A stretch of 64,000 nucleotides of DNA from Micractinium sp. NFX-FRZ (Eukaryota; Chlorophyta; Trebouxiophyceae; Chlorellales; Chlorellaceae). The position numbers and the translations under genes are program-made. Shown here one piece after another: positions 23,227 to 34,412 of this stretch. The notes beneath the pieces were generated by a model. That model worked only from the letters and a program-made list of their open reading frames with translations. It did not search any database and was not told the DNA's origin. The stretch's first letter is position 1, and each line of letters begins with the position of its first letter. The stretch is from assembly GCA_029339195.1 (NCBI GenBank), contig JAPTJF010000125.1:1-64000 (forward strand), read 5' to 3'.

Positions 23227-26200
23227 ATGTCGATCACATGCACGGCTCCAATGCAGCCGCTGTCGCTGGAGGAGGTGCTGCGGCAGCACCAGGAGACGCA
23301 GCAGCGGCGGCCCCGGGAGCAGGAGGCATCGTTACGGTGCGTTTGGCAGCTTTGCAAGCGGCCCGAGGCCACCCGGATGGAGCTGCAGTGGCACCAGCTT
23401 TGGGAAGTGCAAGAGACAGGGGGCCGTGAGGTGGCGGCGTGCCGGATGCAGCAGCGGCGGCGCTCCGCACCAATGACGAACATACTCTCCCTGTTGCAGA
23501 CGTATCAAGGCAGAGCACCTCAAGTGCCGGGGTGACGAGGCCATCAAGCAGGGCAACTTCCGCGAGGCCTGGGAGCGGTAAGGGCACCTGTTCACAGGCT
23601 GCAGCTTGTCTTGCCTTAGAGCTGCTCCTGATGCCCTCCAGCACTGTCGGTTAACGCTCCAGCGCGTAAGAAGCTGCACCCAGCCACTGCACTACGTCCT
23701 TTCATGCTCCATCTTGCGATCATACTGTACTGACGGCCGCCATTGGCCCCCTCATCTGTCCGGCAGGTATGGCGAGGCACTGCACCTGCACCCAGACAGG
23801 GCCTCCCTGCCGGCGCTTCACAGCAACCGCAGCCTGGCATTCTTCAAGGCGGGGCGGTACAGCGATGCGCTGGCAGATGCTGACTCTGCTGCCAAGCTGG
23901 CGCCCAGCTGGCACAAGGCGCACTGGCGGCGGGCCACCGCTCTGCTGGCGCTCAAGCGCGCCCCTGAGGGGGTGCTTGCATACCGTGAGGCCTGGAAGCT
24001 GGCCAGCAGCAGCAGCAGTAGCCTAACCACCAAGAACAGCAGCACCAGTGGTGCAGCCGCCGACGCAGCCGAGTGCGAGGCGCGGCTGTGGGCAGCTGTG
24101 CAGAAGCTGACGCGGGAGCAGCTGGGGCGGGGCCTGCTGGCGGTGCTTGGCGAGATGGAAGCAGCAGGGAAGCTGGAGGCCCCGACGGAGGAGGAGGCGT
24201 CAGAGCAGGAGCAAGTGGAGGCCATGTTCCGCCTCATACAGATGGCGCACAAGCACAGGCCCAGGCCTGGGCCCTACTACCGACGGTGAGTCCTTGCTGG
24301 GGTGGGAATGCGCACATGTGCGCTGGCTGGCTACGTGGCTGGGGCAGCCGGTGTCGGAGGCAGTGCACAGCTTGCTTCAAGTGCCGCCTTCCTGGGCACA
24401 GTGCAAGAGGCTAAGTGAGCATGCACGTGGGTTATTGGTGTGCTGTGATGTGTGCCCGACGCAACCCACCCTGCTCTGGCGCTTGCCCACTGCTGCCCCG
24501 ACGCCTGCAGGTACCTCACTTGGCTGCAGGAGGGGGTGCAGCCAGGGGAGGCTTACACCGAGCGGGCCGCGGTGCACTGCGGGGCAAAGTGCTACCTTCA
24601 GGCACGTGCAGACGCGCAGGCAGCAGTGGCAGCTCTCCAAGCGGCGCTGCGGGAAGCGCAGGCGGCGGCTGGGACTGGGGCGGCGGGCAGCGAAGCGGGG
24701 CGGCGGCAGCGGCAGCAGCAGGCGGAGCAGGCGCAGCGTGCGCGCGGGGGCGGGCATGCCAGCGAGGCGGAGCTGCGGCGCCAGCTGGCGCTTGCTTTCC
24801 AAAAGCTGGGAGAGGGGTGCATGGCGGCGAAGGACCACGTGGATCGGGACTGCCGGGGCGCTGCCAAGGCCTTCCTGAGGGCTGCTGAGCTGGATTCGGG
24901 GTTGGAGGGGGTGCAGGACCAGCTGGGGGAGGCGAGCGGGGAGCTGAGCTTAGAAGAGATGAGCAGGGTAGGTGGGCAGGGGTGGGGGACCGAGAGAGCC
25001 GGTGCATTTGCTGTAGTGTGGAGGCGGGTGGCGCAGCCGCTGGGGAGATGAGCGGGCGGCAGCTGGGGCCAGAGGAGACGAGCAGAGCAGGTGTGCCTAT
25101 TCCAGGACGGATGCAAGCTGAGTGGGAGGGAGATTTCACAGAGGAGCCGGCAGCGTGGATGGGCAGGACGGTGCGGCTTGAACGCTTGGCAGGCAGGCAG
25201 GCGCCCGCTGGAAGGGAGGGACACGGGGCCATGGATGGGTGAAGGGTGGGGGTGGGAGGACCAGCATGCAAAGGATGTACCCGCACACATCTGTTTCGCA
25301 TAAATGGTCTGCACTGCATCGCTTCCCAGCACTCACGGCCATCTCAAGTGCCGCCCCAAATTGGCTGCAGGTGGAGGCAGAGGTGTACAATGAGGGCCCG
25401 GCCGACGGATCTGGCGGCGCCGCCGGCGCCGCTTTAACCGGCTCCGCCGACGGCCCCGCTCTGGCGCCCGGGCAGCGCCTGTTCCGGGTGGTCCTGCGCC
25501 TGGCCTTCCCCTCTGCCAAAGCCTCCGACTGCTCCTCACGTGCGCGAGAGCTGCTGAGGGGCGGGGTTGCGGCGGCGGCGGGGGTGGACCCCCGGGCGGT
25601 TGCTTTCGAGCGGGTGGCAGCGCCCACAGCGGCTCGGCCCCACCTTGGAGTGGTGATGCATGTTCAGGTTGGGACGGACCTGCTGAAGGCCAGCCAGCTG
25701 GCAAAGGCAGTGGGAGGCGGCGGCGGCAGTGGCTCCCAGCCAGCCGGGCAGCAGCCGCGGCAGGAGGGCCTGCCTGCGCCGCAGCAGGCAAAGCAGGGAG
25801 CTGAGCAGCAGCTGGACGTCCAGGCTGGCGCGCAGCAGGCGCAGCAGGAGCAGGAGCGGCAGCAGCAGGAGGCGGCCAGGCAGCAGCAGCTGGCTGGCCT
25901 GCTGGGAGGCGAGGCGCTGACGGCGCTTTTGGGGCAGCCGGATGCGGCACGCTGCAGCGCTGAGATTGAGGACGTCACGCCCAGCTGTGCTGGCGCCAGC
26001 GAGGCGGAGCAGGCAGAGCAGGACGCCCTGAATCGTGGGGAGGGGGGAGCGGCGGCTCATAAGGACCGACGGCTGGCGCTGGTGAGGGGCACCCGGGAGC
26101 GGGGTTGTGAGCTGCATGTGGAGGCATGTGATGTTTGGTGCCCTGCCTCCCACCCACCCCGCTGCACAGCTCCGTCCGCCTCTGCTGCCGCCATGCACGA

Positions 26201-28470
26201 GTTAGAGCTGGAGTATCTGCACCGTATGCCCTGTCTCCTGCCCCTGTCTCCGCATCGCCATCGCCCTTTCTTACCATTCGGCGGATTTTCCTACCATCCG
26301 CCTTGCAGCCGTCCCGCCCCAAGATGGAGCTTGAGCTGCCGTACCGCATGTACCGCCTGGTGCGGGCAGACGGCTCGATGGTGGAGCGGGTGGACAAGCA
26401 CCCCTTCTGCATGAGCCGCGTGTACTACGACGCGATCGAAAAGCCGGAGGAGGTGGGTGGGGTGGCGGGTTGTGAAGCACAGAATGTGTCCTCAGCATCA
26501 TCATCACACATGTGTGTGTTGCGCGCCATGGTGAGCCAGAAGTCGTGGGTTGGGAGCTTGGGTTGGGAGCTTGTGGGGGCTTGGGGAAGGCCAAAACAGG
26601 CGGCTGTGGGGGGTGGTGTGATGCGTGACGCGAGGGGCTGTTCCGCCTGACTCCCTGAAACAGCGCGGCCTCGGCTGCTTGATTGTTTGCACCCCAGGAC
26701 GCCACCCTCCGTTCTGATCGCGCTGCCCGCCCTCCACCTTGCCCCCTCTGGGTCTTACCCTCCCTCCCCTCCCCAACAGGTCTGGGCTGAGCTGGCAGAC
26801 GGCTCGTGCCGCTGGCGCCAGACGGGCGGCGAGGTCAAGGTGCTGGCGCTCAAGGTGCCCGGTGACCTCCCTACCAAGCGGCTGGGGGTTGAGATCGACC
26901 CCTACTTCCTCAAAGGTGCACTTTGCACTGGCTGGCTGGCTGCTGACAGGGGTTGGGAGGTCGGTATGGGATGATGTGGCGGGTGGAGGGGTGATCCGGA
27001 GGCGCAGGTGCAAGTGCATCTGCGGGGGCTGGCTGCTCTGTTCTGCTGCCTGTGTGCCGCACTTGTATCCACCCCTGAACAGCCTGACCTTTGCTCCCTC
27101 CATCTCATATTTCCCTCTGCTTTCCTACCTCCCTTCCTCTTGCTCCCTGCAGTGTGGGACCGTGAGACCGGCGAGGTCTTCCTGGAGGGCCAGCTGGAGC
27201 GGGGGGTGGTGCCCGAGGACTGCTACTGGACGCACTGCGGGGGGGAGGGTGAGGACGGGTGCGCGCTCTACCTCCGGAAGATGAACCTGGAGCTGCTGCA
27301 AAAGTGAGTGGGGATGGGCTGGGTTGGGGGTAGGATAGAGGGAGCACCTCGATGTGGGTGCTGGTACGAGTGTGCAGGAGAGGGCCAGGGGAAGGCAGGG
27401 AGCTGCTGTGAAGGTGCAGGACTGCGATGCAGGTGCAGGAGGCTGCGGTGGGTGGGGCAGGGCTTCCTGGGCTTCTCGGCCATCCTTTTAAGACGTGAAG
27501 ATATGTTTTTTATTGACCCAACATTGCGCTTGCTTCGTTACGCTGCCTCTCCCCTCTGCCCACCCCTCTCCCCCTGAAGGCACTGGATGCACTCTGAGAT
27601 GTGGTGGCCCCGCCTGTTCCGGGCGCACGCCAACATTGCATGGGATGACTACGAGAAGGATTACTCCGACCTGCCGGAGGAGGTGCTGCAGCGGCACAGG
27701 TGGGGCGGGGCGGGGGCGGGGATCGTGGTGGGCGCTTTGAGGGGCAGTGGGCGAGGACAAGGAAAGCGTAGTCACACCTGGAGGAGGTGTGTCAGCGGCA
27801 CAGGGGAGGACTCCCTCGAGGTTATGGACAGAGCTGCGGGGATGGGATTGTGATGGTGCATGAGGAGAGGGACGCTCTGGGTGCCTGCCCTGGCACAACT
27901 CTCGCACACCTCTCGCACCCCCACCCTACTCGATAGGGTGAATGAGGCCATCAAGGATGACGAGCGGCGGGTGGAGAACAAGGAGCGGAAGCACCGGGAG
28001 GAGCTGCAGGTGGGTGGGTGGGTGGGGCACTGCACGGCTGTTGAGGACACTGAGGCTGAGAGTGGGGTGCAAGCATGTCTGCCCATGTGTCCCAGAAGCT
28101 GCCACTGCGCAGGCCTGGCCGTGCCTCTGCTCCTGTTCGGGAGGGGTTTACACATGGATGGCAGCGCAGGGCACAAGGGGGGGAAAACTCGGCAGTGCAA
28201 GGGGAGTGTTTCCAAGGTTAATTTATGAGCAGGTTGGGTGGAACATATAGCATCAGTGGTGGCAGGTGCAAAAGGGGATGCAAGGGTGAGCTAGTATTCA
28301 TAATGTACCAGGGCATAGTTACTAAGGGGGTTGCCCACCGGCCTGGCTGCCCCGCTTTGCAGGAGCGGGACGACCTGCGCAAGCGCACGCGGCAGGAGCG
28401 CCTGAACGAGCTGCGCACGGGCACCAAGCAGAGCTGGGTGGTGCTGAACAGGGGGCTGCCGCAGGCATGA
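23227..28470 (+). CDS. TPR and CS (p23-like) domain protein, co-chaperone-like
   Basis: Exons: 23227-23336, 23500-23577, 23767-24285, 24511-24969, 25371-26082, 26309-26452, 26780-26914, 27153-27304, 27580-27701, 27938-28011 and 28364-28470. Exons 2-3 form a tetratricopeptide repeat region: CRGDEAIKQGNFREAWERYG, then LPALHSNRSLAFFKAGRYSD and WHKAHWRRATALLALKRAPE. A long Gln/Ala-rich linker follows (25680-25920). The C-terminal part looks like a CS domain: WAELADGSCRWRQTGGEVK, VLALKVPGDLPTKRLGVEI, then LEGQLERGVVPEDCYW and LYLRKMNLELLQKHW. A charged helix (NEAIKDDERRVENKERKHRE) ends it. TPR followed by CS recalls SGT1 and DNAAF4, which work with Hsp90, but I see no SGS domain. The Hsp90 role is therefore inference from architecture. 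Introns carry two echoes, one of them after the stop codon. Confidence 0.8.
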
Positions 28471-28613
28471 GAGGCGGAGAGGGTGGGAAGGTGCCCAGCA
28501 GCAGCAGTTTGAATAGGGGCTGCAGCAGGCTTGATGCAAGCGCCTGCAGGTCACCAGCAGCGGGTGGGTGCTACGCCGGCAGGGCAACCATTAAGGCAGC
28601 CTGGCGTCGGCTG
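28471..28613. other. convergent 3' ends with an echo of the TPR-CS terminus
   Basis: Only 143 bases separate two converging stop codons. Positions 28509-28537 read as a degenerate second copy of the TPR-CS terminal codons and stop (GAATAGGGGCTGCAGCAGG against GAACAGGGGGCTGCCGCAGG). Confidence 0.55.
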
Positions 28614-30208
28614 TCAGTGCAGGCCCAGCAGGGCACCGCCGCCAAGCAGGGCACCGCCACCAAGCAGGGCACCAAGCAGTGGCAGGTTGACTCCAGCTGT
28701 GCCCTGCAGCCGCGGCCGCGGCTGTGGCGCCTCTCCGGTCCGCAGCTGGGCAGTGGGCAGGCGGGCGCGCGGCGGCAGGCGGCCGCCGCAGTGCTTCCAG
28801 CTCTCGTGCGTCAGGATCTGGAAGGCACGCTGGCTGGGCAGCTGCACGGGCGGGATGCCGGGGTGTGCAGCCGCCTTGCCCTCCTGCCACAGGCCGGCGG
28901 GGGCCAGGCGCTCAATCACCAGGCGCACCTGCAAGGGGCAGAGGGGCCAGGCACGTGATCCATGTCAGCACCTGTATGTTGCTGAGCTTACTCGCTCACT
29001 TTCTATTTGCAGTCTGCCTGCAACCACCCTTCACTGAAATGCATGCCAACCGAATGCCACCAACACCATCATCACCAGAGCACCCACCCCAGCTCACCAG
29101 CTCACACGGCAGATCCCCCAGGCCTGCTGCCACCGCCGCCGCTGCTGCTGTCGCCTCGCTGCCGCCGCTGCCTGGCGCAGCCAGGCGGTGCCAGCAGAGG
29201 AGCAGGACGCGTGCAGCGGCGCTGAACTCTGCGCTGAACCCGCCGTGCGTCTGCTCGCTCCACACCAGGGTGGGAGGCTCCACAATCTCCGCGTCTTGCT
29301 CGCCCGGGGCCGCCATGAAGGCCTGTGGGGCAGCGGGAAGGTGGAGAGGCAGAGACGGGTTGGTGGGTGCTGACGGTTGTGACAGATGTGTGCAGCATGC
29401 AGGTGTTACAGAACGTGCGCACAAGACACAGCCCCCCCGGTCCCTCACCTGTGCTCCCCCCACAAGCATGCGCCGCGCAGACTCCAGCTCGCGCACCACC
29501 CACACGTGGTCGGGCCTGCAGGAATTATTAACGCAGGTGGTTGCAAGTGGGTGACGGCAGATACCTGCACAAGAGGGATATCTGCCGCAGTTGCCGCTTT
29601 GTGGGTGTCTGCCGGGCAGGGCGACGTGTGGTGCAAGCGCACCACTGGTGCTGGCAGCAGCGAGGTGTGTGCTGCATGCAGTCAGACGGGCTCACCAGCT
29701 GCTGTACCGTGAGCTTGCCCCAGGCTCCAGCACTGTGTAGGGCACCTCGCAGCCGTCGTAGTTCAGCCAGAGGCACCTGCATGGGGCAGTTGGGAGCAAG
29801 GTCAGTGAACAAGCAGCCGACGGCACGGCACCGGCGGTCAACAGCACTGCCTGCCTGTGAGCTTGCGCTTGCACGTCTGCCTGCCCCGCTCTGCCTGGAG
29901 AGCACTGCTTACCGCACTGTGCGAGAGCTCTGGTTCTTGAACACAATCATGGATGGCTGGTGGTAATCTGGCTGCGCAGTTGGAGCGGGTTGCTCTTGCG
30001 CCGCCAAACTTCGCAGGTAGCAGCGGCTGCCCAGGCGTGAGGCCGCTTGCGCCTCTGCCGGCGCCTCCTCGCTCAGCGGCCCAGGCCCTTCGATCTCTTC
30101 ATACTCGCCCCCCCCACGGCTGCGCTTGCGCCACGGTACACGCTGCGGTGCGTCAGCCAGCGAGTGGCTGCTCGGGCCAGCAGGCGGTGGTGCCAGGTTC
30201 TGCATGTC
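28614..30208 (-). CDS. VHL beta-domain protein with F-box-like C-terminal segment
   Basis: Exons: 30208-29918, 29776-29696, 29517-29449, 29321-29099, 28929-28614. The ATG at 30208 (MQNLAPPPAGPSSH) follows a stop codon of the gene upstream, so I treat it as a separate gene. After a Ser/Pro/Glu-rich N-terminus comes SMIVFKNQSSRTVR, CLWLNYDGCEVPYTVLEPGA and SWPDHVWVVRELESARRMLV. This matches the VHL beta-domain pattern of 'N.S...V...W.DY.G....Y..L.PG' followed by a 'HPW' type strand. The next exon has FSAEFSAAARVLLLCWHRLA and, across a splice, LPCELVRLVIERLAP, an F-box/SOCS-like helix that also occurs in the ankyrin gene at 53159. Known VHL is a substrate adaptor of a cullin-2 ligase; the same job here is inference. 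The tail ends in GALLGG repeats. Confidence 0.72.
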
Positions 30209-30453
30209 GGAGATGCGTGGAAATGAACCGGGCGTACCAAGAAGCACAGAAGAATGCGGGATGGGCCTGTGACTGCATGCAGTCAATTGACTGTCGGCGG
30301 CGGCGCAGCGCGCAAGTCGCGCGGGGCGCGCCGAGCGTGTGCTTCTGGCGCACACTGTGTGCCCTCATTGGTGCCCTCTTTCGTGCAATTCTCGTTTTAT
30401 ACAATGATTGCCACCCATCAATGACGTCAAAGTCACACAGTGCATTCTCCACA
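30209..30453. promoter_or_regulatory. short tandem intergenic region upstream of the VHL-like gene
   Basis: 245 bases between the TGA of the NSF-N/cytochrome b5 gene (30454) and the VHL-like ATG (30208), both minus strand. It should hold the promoter of the VHL-like gene. If the TGA were removed by a splice I have missed, the two genes would fuse, but the phases do not join. Confidence 0.4.
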
Positions 30454-32819
30454 TCATCTGCCTGCCCCCGCTGCCGCCGCGGCGCCACTGGCCCGCTTTG
30501 CCCCCAGATGGGTGGCCGCCTCCTGCGCCTGCATCCGCCAGGGCGTGTACTCGCGCAGCTGCGCCAGGAAGTCGGCGCCGGGCGGGGGAGAGGGTGCTGG
30601 AACCAGGGCCCGGTCTTCTGGCAGAATCTCACCCTGCCAAAACAGGGAACAGAGGGCGTGAGGAAGCGTCTCAACGTGGGTGCTGCGTGAGGCAGGTGGG
30701 TGCTGGGTGCATTGCCACCGAGCGCTGCACACACCACCAGGTTAAGACAAGGCCCCGCCTCATCTCACCTCGTAGAACTGCCGCAGGTAGATGAAGCCCT
30801 CGCGAGACGCGTGGTAGATCTCAAACTGGCGGCTACAGGCAGGTAGGCAGGTGGCGGGGTCGTGTGATGCAGAGCAAGTGGAGCGGCAGCACCCAACAAA
30901 CGGTCGGGCTCACGGCTAGTGCTGCGTCCCCTTCCAGCACCCATCAGCGCCTCTGAATCAGCAGGCCGCCCACATGGCAGCCAGCCGCGCCACGTCAGAG
31001 CCCGATCACCTGCAGTCCAGGTTCAGCGACTGTGCTGGGATGATTTTGCTGCCGCCAGGGTGCTCAGGCAGCCAGCGAGTGACCTGCAGCAGCAGTGCCA
31101 CCAAGCAGCAGCAACGCACAGGTGGGTTGCAGGTACAGGCGCCGGGACTGCGCAGAAACCAACGCCAGTGCACACCTGCCTCGCCCACCACCCACTTGCA
31201 AGCAGCACCCCAGTCGCCCAGGGCCTGGCGTAGCACCCCCAGCCCCTGCTCATCGCCCAGGCGCCCTCTTCCCAGCAGCGGAGCATGCAGAGCCCCACGC
31301 ACATGTCCCAGTGCTGCACCTCTCCCAGGCATACCAGCGCCCCTCAACCACCCGTGTACGGCACTCCCCTTTTGTCAAACCCAGCACACCCCAGCCCAAT
31401 ACCCCCACCCCTCCCCACTCACATCCCAGCATCAACCTGCCCACTGCCCCCACCCCACACACCCCACCCCACTCACATCCAGCACCATCCCGTCCAAAAT
31501 GAGCCAGCACCCGCCTGCCGCATTCAGCGCTTTGACTTCGTCAAAGGTGTACCAGCGCAGCCGCGACTGCGACTCGCCCTGCCTCTCCTGGCAGTAATCC
31601 TGCAGGCAGGCGGTTGGGCGGAGGGTGGAGCGGCGCAACATGCAATGGGTGCAGAGTGCGGTGGGTGCTGGTGGGCGAATCATGTCGCCGGACAATGATG
31701 GGCAGACTAGCGCGGCAAGGGACACTCTGGTAAGACCTGACCAGAGAAGCTGCCTGCCCAAGAAGCCAGCCGGCAACAGCCCTCAGCTTAAATGACCCCA
31801 CAAGCGCACCTCCAGCGGGCGCAGGCCCAGGTGCTGCGCCGCCGCCAGCAGCTGTGGGCAGAGGTGCAGGCCAAAGGCGGGGGTCTGCCTGCCCAGGGCC
31901 AGAGCCTCCAGAAAGATGAGCACCCTGGGGAGTGGAGGAGGCACCAGTGGGGGGGACAGGGTGAGGAAAGTGTGCCGCCGGTCAGGGCAGGCCAGGAGCC
32001 CTCTGTCCCGGTACCTGCTGCAACTGATGACGACGGCGATGCGCAAGCGCCGCCTTACACGTGCCCACAACTCGCCACCTCATCGACACACGCACGCCTC
32101 CGCACCCACCCCACATGTATGTGTGACAGTTTGTAACTGTCAACCGTGAGGGTGTTCACCGGCATGGCACCTCTGGAACCTCACCGCCCTCGCTCTTGCC
32201 CACATCCTCCTTACCCCTCCCCCTCAAATTACCTGTCGAATGTGAGGGTGTCCACATCCACAGTCACCTCTGGGGCAGCACCGCCCTCCCCCTCCTCCGC
32301 CCGCACAGCACGCGTGAGCGCGATGCAGGGACGCAGCAGGCGGCGCTGCACTGGGAACCATTCACCATCCGAGGTGTACACGTTGACGCAGCTGCGGGAG
32401 GGGCCGGCAGTGGGGCGCTGCCTGCAAGGGCAGCGGTGGACGGGCGGATGGAGCGATGAGGGGGCGCGGCAGGAGGCTGCCGTGTGCACATGCCGCTGCC
32501 CGCACGATGCTGGGCTAGTGCAGATTGAGCTGGAGCGCATGGTACAGGAGCAGGCTGCATGGGAGCAGGCAGGTGGGAAGGCGCATGAGTGGGCATGCGA
32601 ATAGGTGGGTGAGAGCACAGGCTGGCAGGGCGCCCTTGCATGTCGGCATCAACTCCCCTTGGCTCACCGAGCATTCAGAAGCACAACACCGCTGCGGGCA
32701 GCAGCCCTGCTCTGTGGCAGCGGCGCCGCCTCTCCACCCTCCTCGTCCTCACTGTCGCTGCCGCTGCTGCTGCCTTCACTCTCACGCCCCTCCTCTGTTC
32801 TGGGCGCAGCAGGTTGCTG

Positions 32820-32853
<34 letters not shown>

Positions 32854-34412
32854 GCTCCTGCTGGCTGATCGCGCGTGTGCAAGAAGATCTCTGTGTCGTG
32901 TGTGAGCAGGCCTGCACAGCAGGCACAGCGTGGTACAGCGCAGCATGTCATGCCAGGGGCGTGGGGCAGCACGGGGTAGCCAAGGGCTGCACTGCCAACG
33001 GGTGGAGCTGCAGGGCAAGGCAAGCAAGGGGGCTCAGCCTCCTCCCCAACCGCAGCACCGCCACCCACCAAGGATCCCCACCCACCCACCCACCCACCCA
33101 CCTCTGTAGCAGTGGTACCCCAGCTGCTCCTCTCGCGCCTGCCCATCCACTGTGTTGGTGGCTGTGACCCGCAGCACCAGGCGGGCGCCTCCCAGGGACA
33201 GCACGAGCACCTGCGATTGAGACTTGGGGGAGGCGTGCGGGTCTTACAACACGCTTTTCAGGGGGTAACTCCCAATAGACTTACAGTGTAGATGTGGTAC
33301 GCCACCCTATTCTGCTGTTCTTCGCTGTGTTCAGGCCCCCTTGTTTGGCCAAACCAGCACCATGTGCGCCGTACCTCGTTCAGAGCTAGCACCAGGCCGT
33401 GGCAGCAGCGCAGCAGCTCGCGGGCAAGCTCTCGAGCGTCCACCTGTGGAGGGCCGGGGTGGCGGGTGCGGCAACAAGCGATGTGCGGTGAGATTGAGGG
33501 CACTTAACAAAGCATGCATGCATGCATGCCCCGCTGGCAGTGCCAGCACCAACGGCAGAGCCACGCCGACGGCGTGACAAGTGCCTGCGCTGCTGTCCCG
33601 CCATTCGTTGCTGCCACCTCAGCGTCATCAAAACAGCGCCGCCCCTGCCGCTGAGCTCACAGGCAGGTCAGAATGTGTGTGCAGTGCTCGCACATCACAG
33701 CAGCAACTGCCCGCCTCCTCCAGCAGCAGTACGCATGTACATCCAGTGCAGCTCACCTGTACCGCAGGCACCACCTCAGCACCATCAAACAGCGTCACCT
33801 CCGCCTCCAAGTCAACCAACTCAAACGGCTCACCCGCCGGAGGCACGAACACCCTGCAAGGGCGGGTCCCACACATTTCTTTGAAGAGTGGCATGGCCAG
33901 GGCAGTGGGGGCAGAGCAGGCGGCGGCATGGTGTTGATGTCAACATCAGTCCAGCCGCAGTGCATGTGCAGCAGCGTGCGTGCCCTGCATGCCCGGCAGG
34001 CGCCCTCTGCACCTGAAGTCTTCATGGATGCCCGCTCCCAGGTGCAGGTTGACTCTCTGGACAGCTGTCACCGCGATGTGACCGTCTGCCACGTCAGCAT
34101 CAGCCGCCACCGGCAGCACGCAGTCGCTGCCCTCTGCCAGGCACACAAACCCGCGCCTGTCGGCAGCCAGGCCCAGCCGCTTGGCTGTGGCTGGGCTGAC
34201 CAGCGCCGGGCCTGCAGGAGGCAGTACTTCTAGCAGTACGGAGATCAGGATCTTCGGTTCATTAAGAATGACAGGAGCAGCAGGCAGCACAGCCGGGACA
34301 CAGAGCAACAGGCCTCCCGCCGCCGCAGCAGCACCCCACCGGCCTCACCGCTCTCGCCCTCCTTCTCTGCCACTTGCAGCCGCACCGCCGGCAGGCTCGC
34401 CGGTTCCTGCAT
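30454..34412 (-). CDS. NSF N-domain / SKP1-BTB-like / cytochrome b5 domain protein
   Basis: Exons, all in phase: 34412-34349, 34211-34013, 33853-33757, 33445-33375, 33210-33102, 32908-32663, 32394-32233, 31924-31801, 31599-31474, 31081-31012, 30833-30769, 30643-30454. Start MQEPASLPAVRLQVAEKEGE. Residues ~20-170 match the N-terminal substrate-adaptor domain of NSF/Sec18: DGHIAVTAVQRVNLHLGAG, VFVPPAGEPFELVDLEAEVT, VLVLSLGGARLVLRVTATNT, YRGLLTHDTEIFL. A poly-Gln and acidic linker follows. Next is a SKP1/Elongin-C/BTB-like part: CVNVYTSDGEWFPVQRRLL, TVDVDTLTFDRVLIFLEAL, LCPQLLAAAQHLGLRPLEDY. The cytochrome b5 part has WYTFDEVKALNAAGGCWLIL, RWLPEHPGGSKII and FEIYHASREG; both haem-ligand His (HPGG and YHAS) are present. 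No AAA ATPase domain is present, so it is not NSF itself. Function unknown to me. Confidence 0.72.
33076..33103 (-). promoter_or_regulatory. G-run tract at a 5' splice site (possible G-quadruplex)
   Basis: On the sense (minus) strand the intron begins directly with GTGGG repeated about six times. This gives at least five GGG runs with single-T loops, enough for an RNA G-quadruplex beside the donor. Intronic GGG runs near donors are known splicing enhancers in other eukaryotes; an effect here is inference. Confidence 0.5.

Noticed and set aside
23227..28470. Calling the TPR-CS gene SGT1
   Set aside because: TPR and CS order agrees, but the SGS domain is missing and the linker is much longer; a neutral name is safer.
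28614..34412. One giant gene joining NSF-N, BTB-like, cytochrome b5 and VHL domains
   Set aside because: The upstream frame ends in TGA at 30454 and the VHL part opens with its own ATG at 30208. No donor in the last upstream exon joins the VHL exon in phase, so two genes are simpler.
30454..34412. Calling this gene NSF (Sec18)
   Set aside because: Only the N-domain is recognisable. There are no Walker A/B motifs or AAA modules, and other domains take their place.
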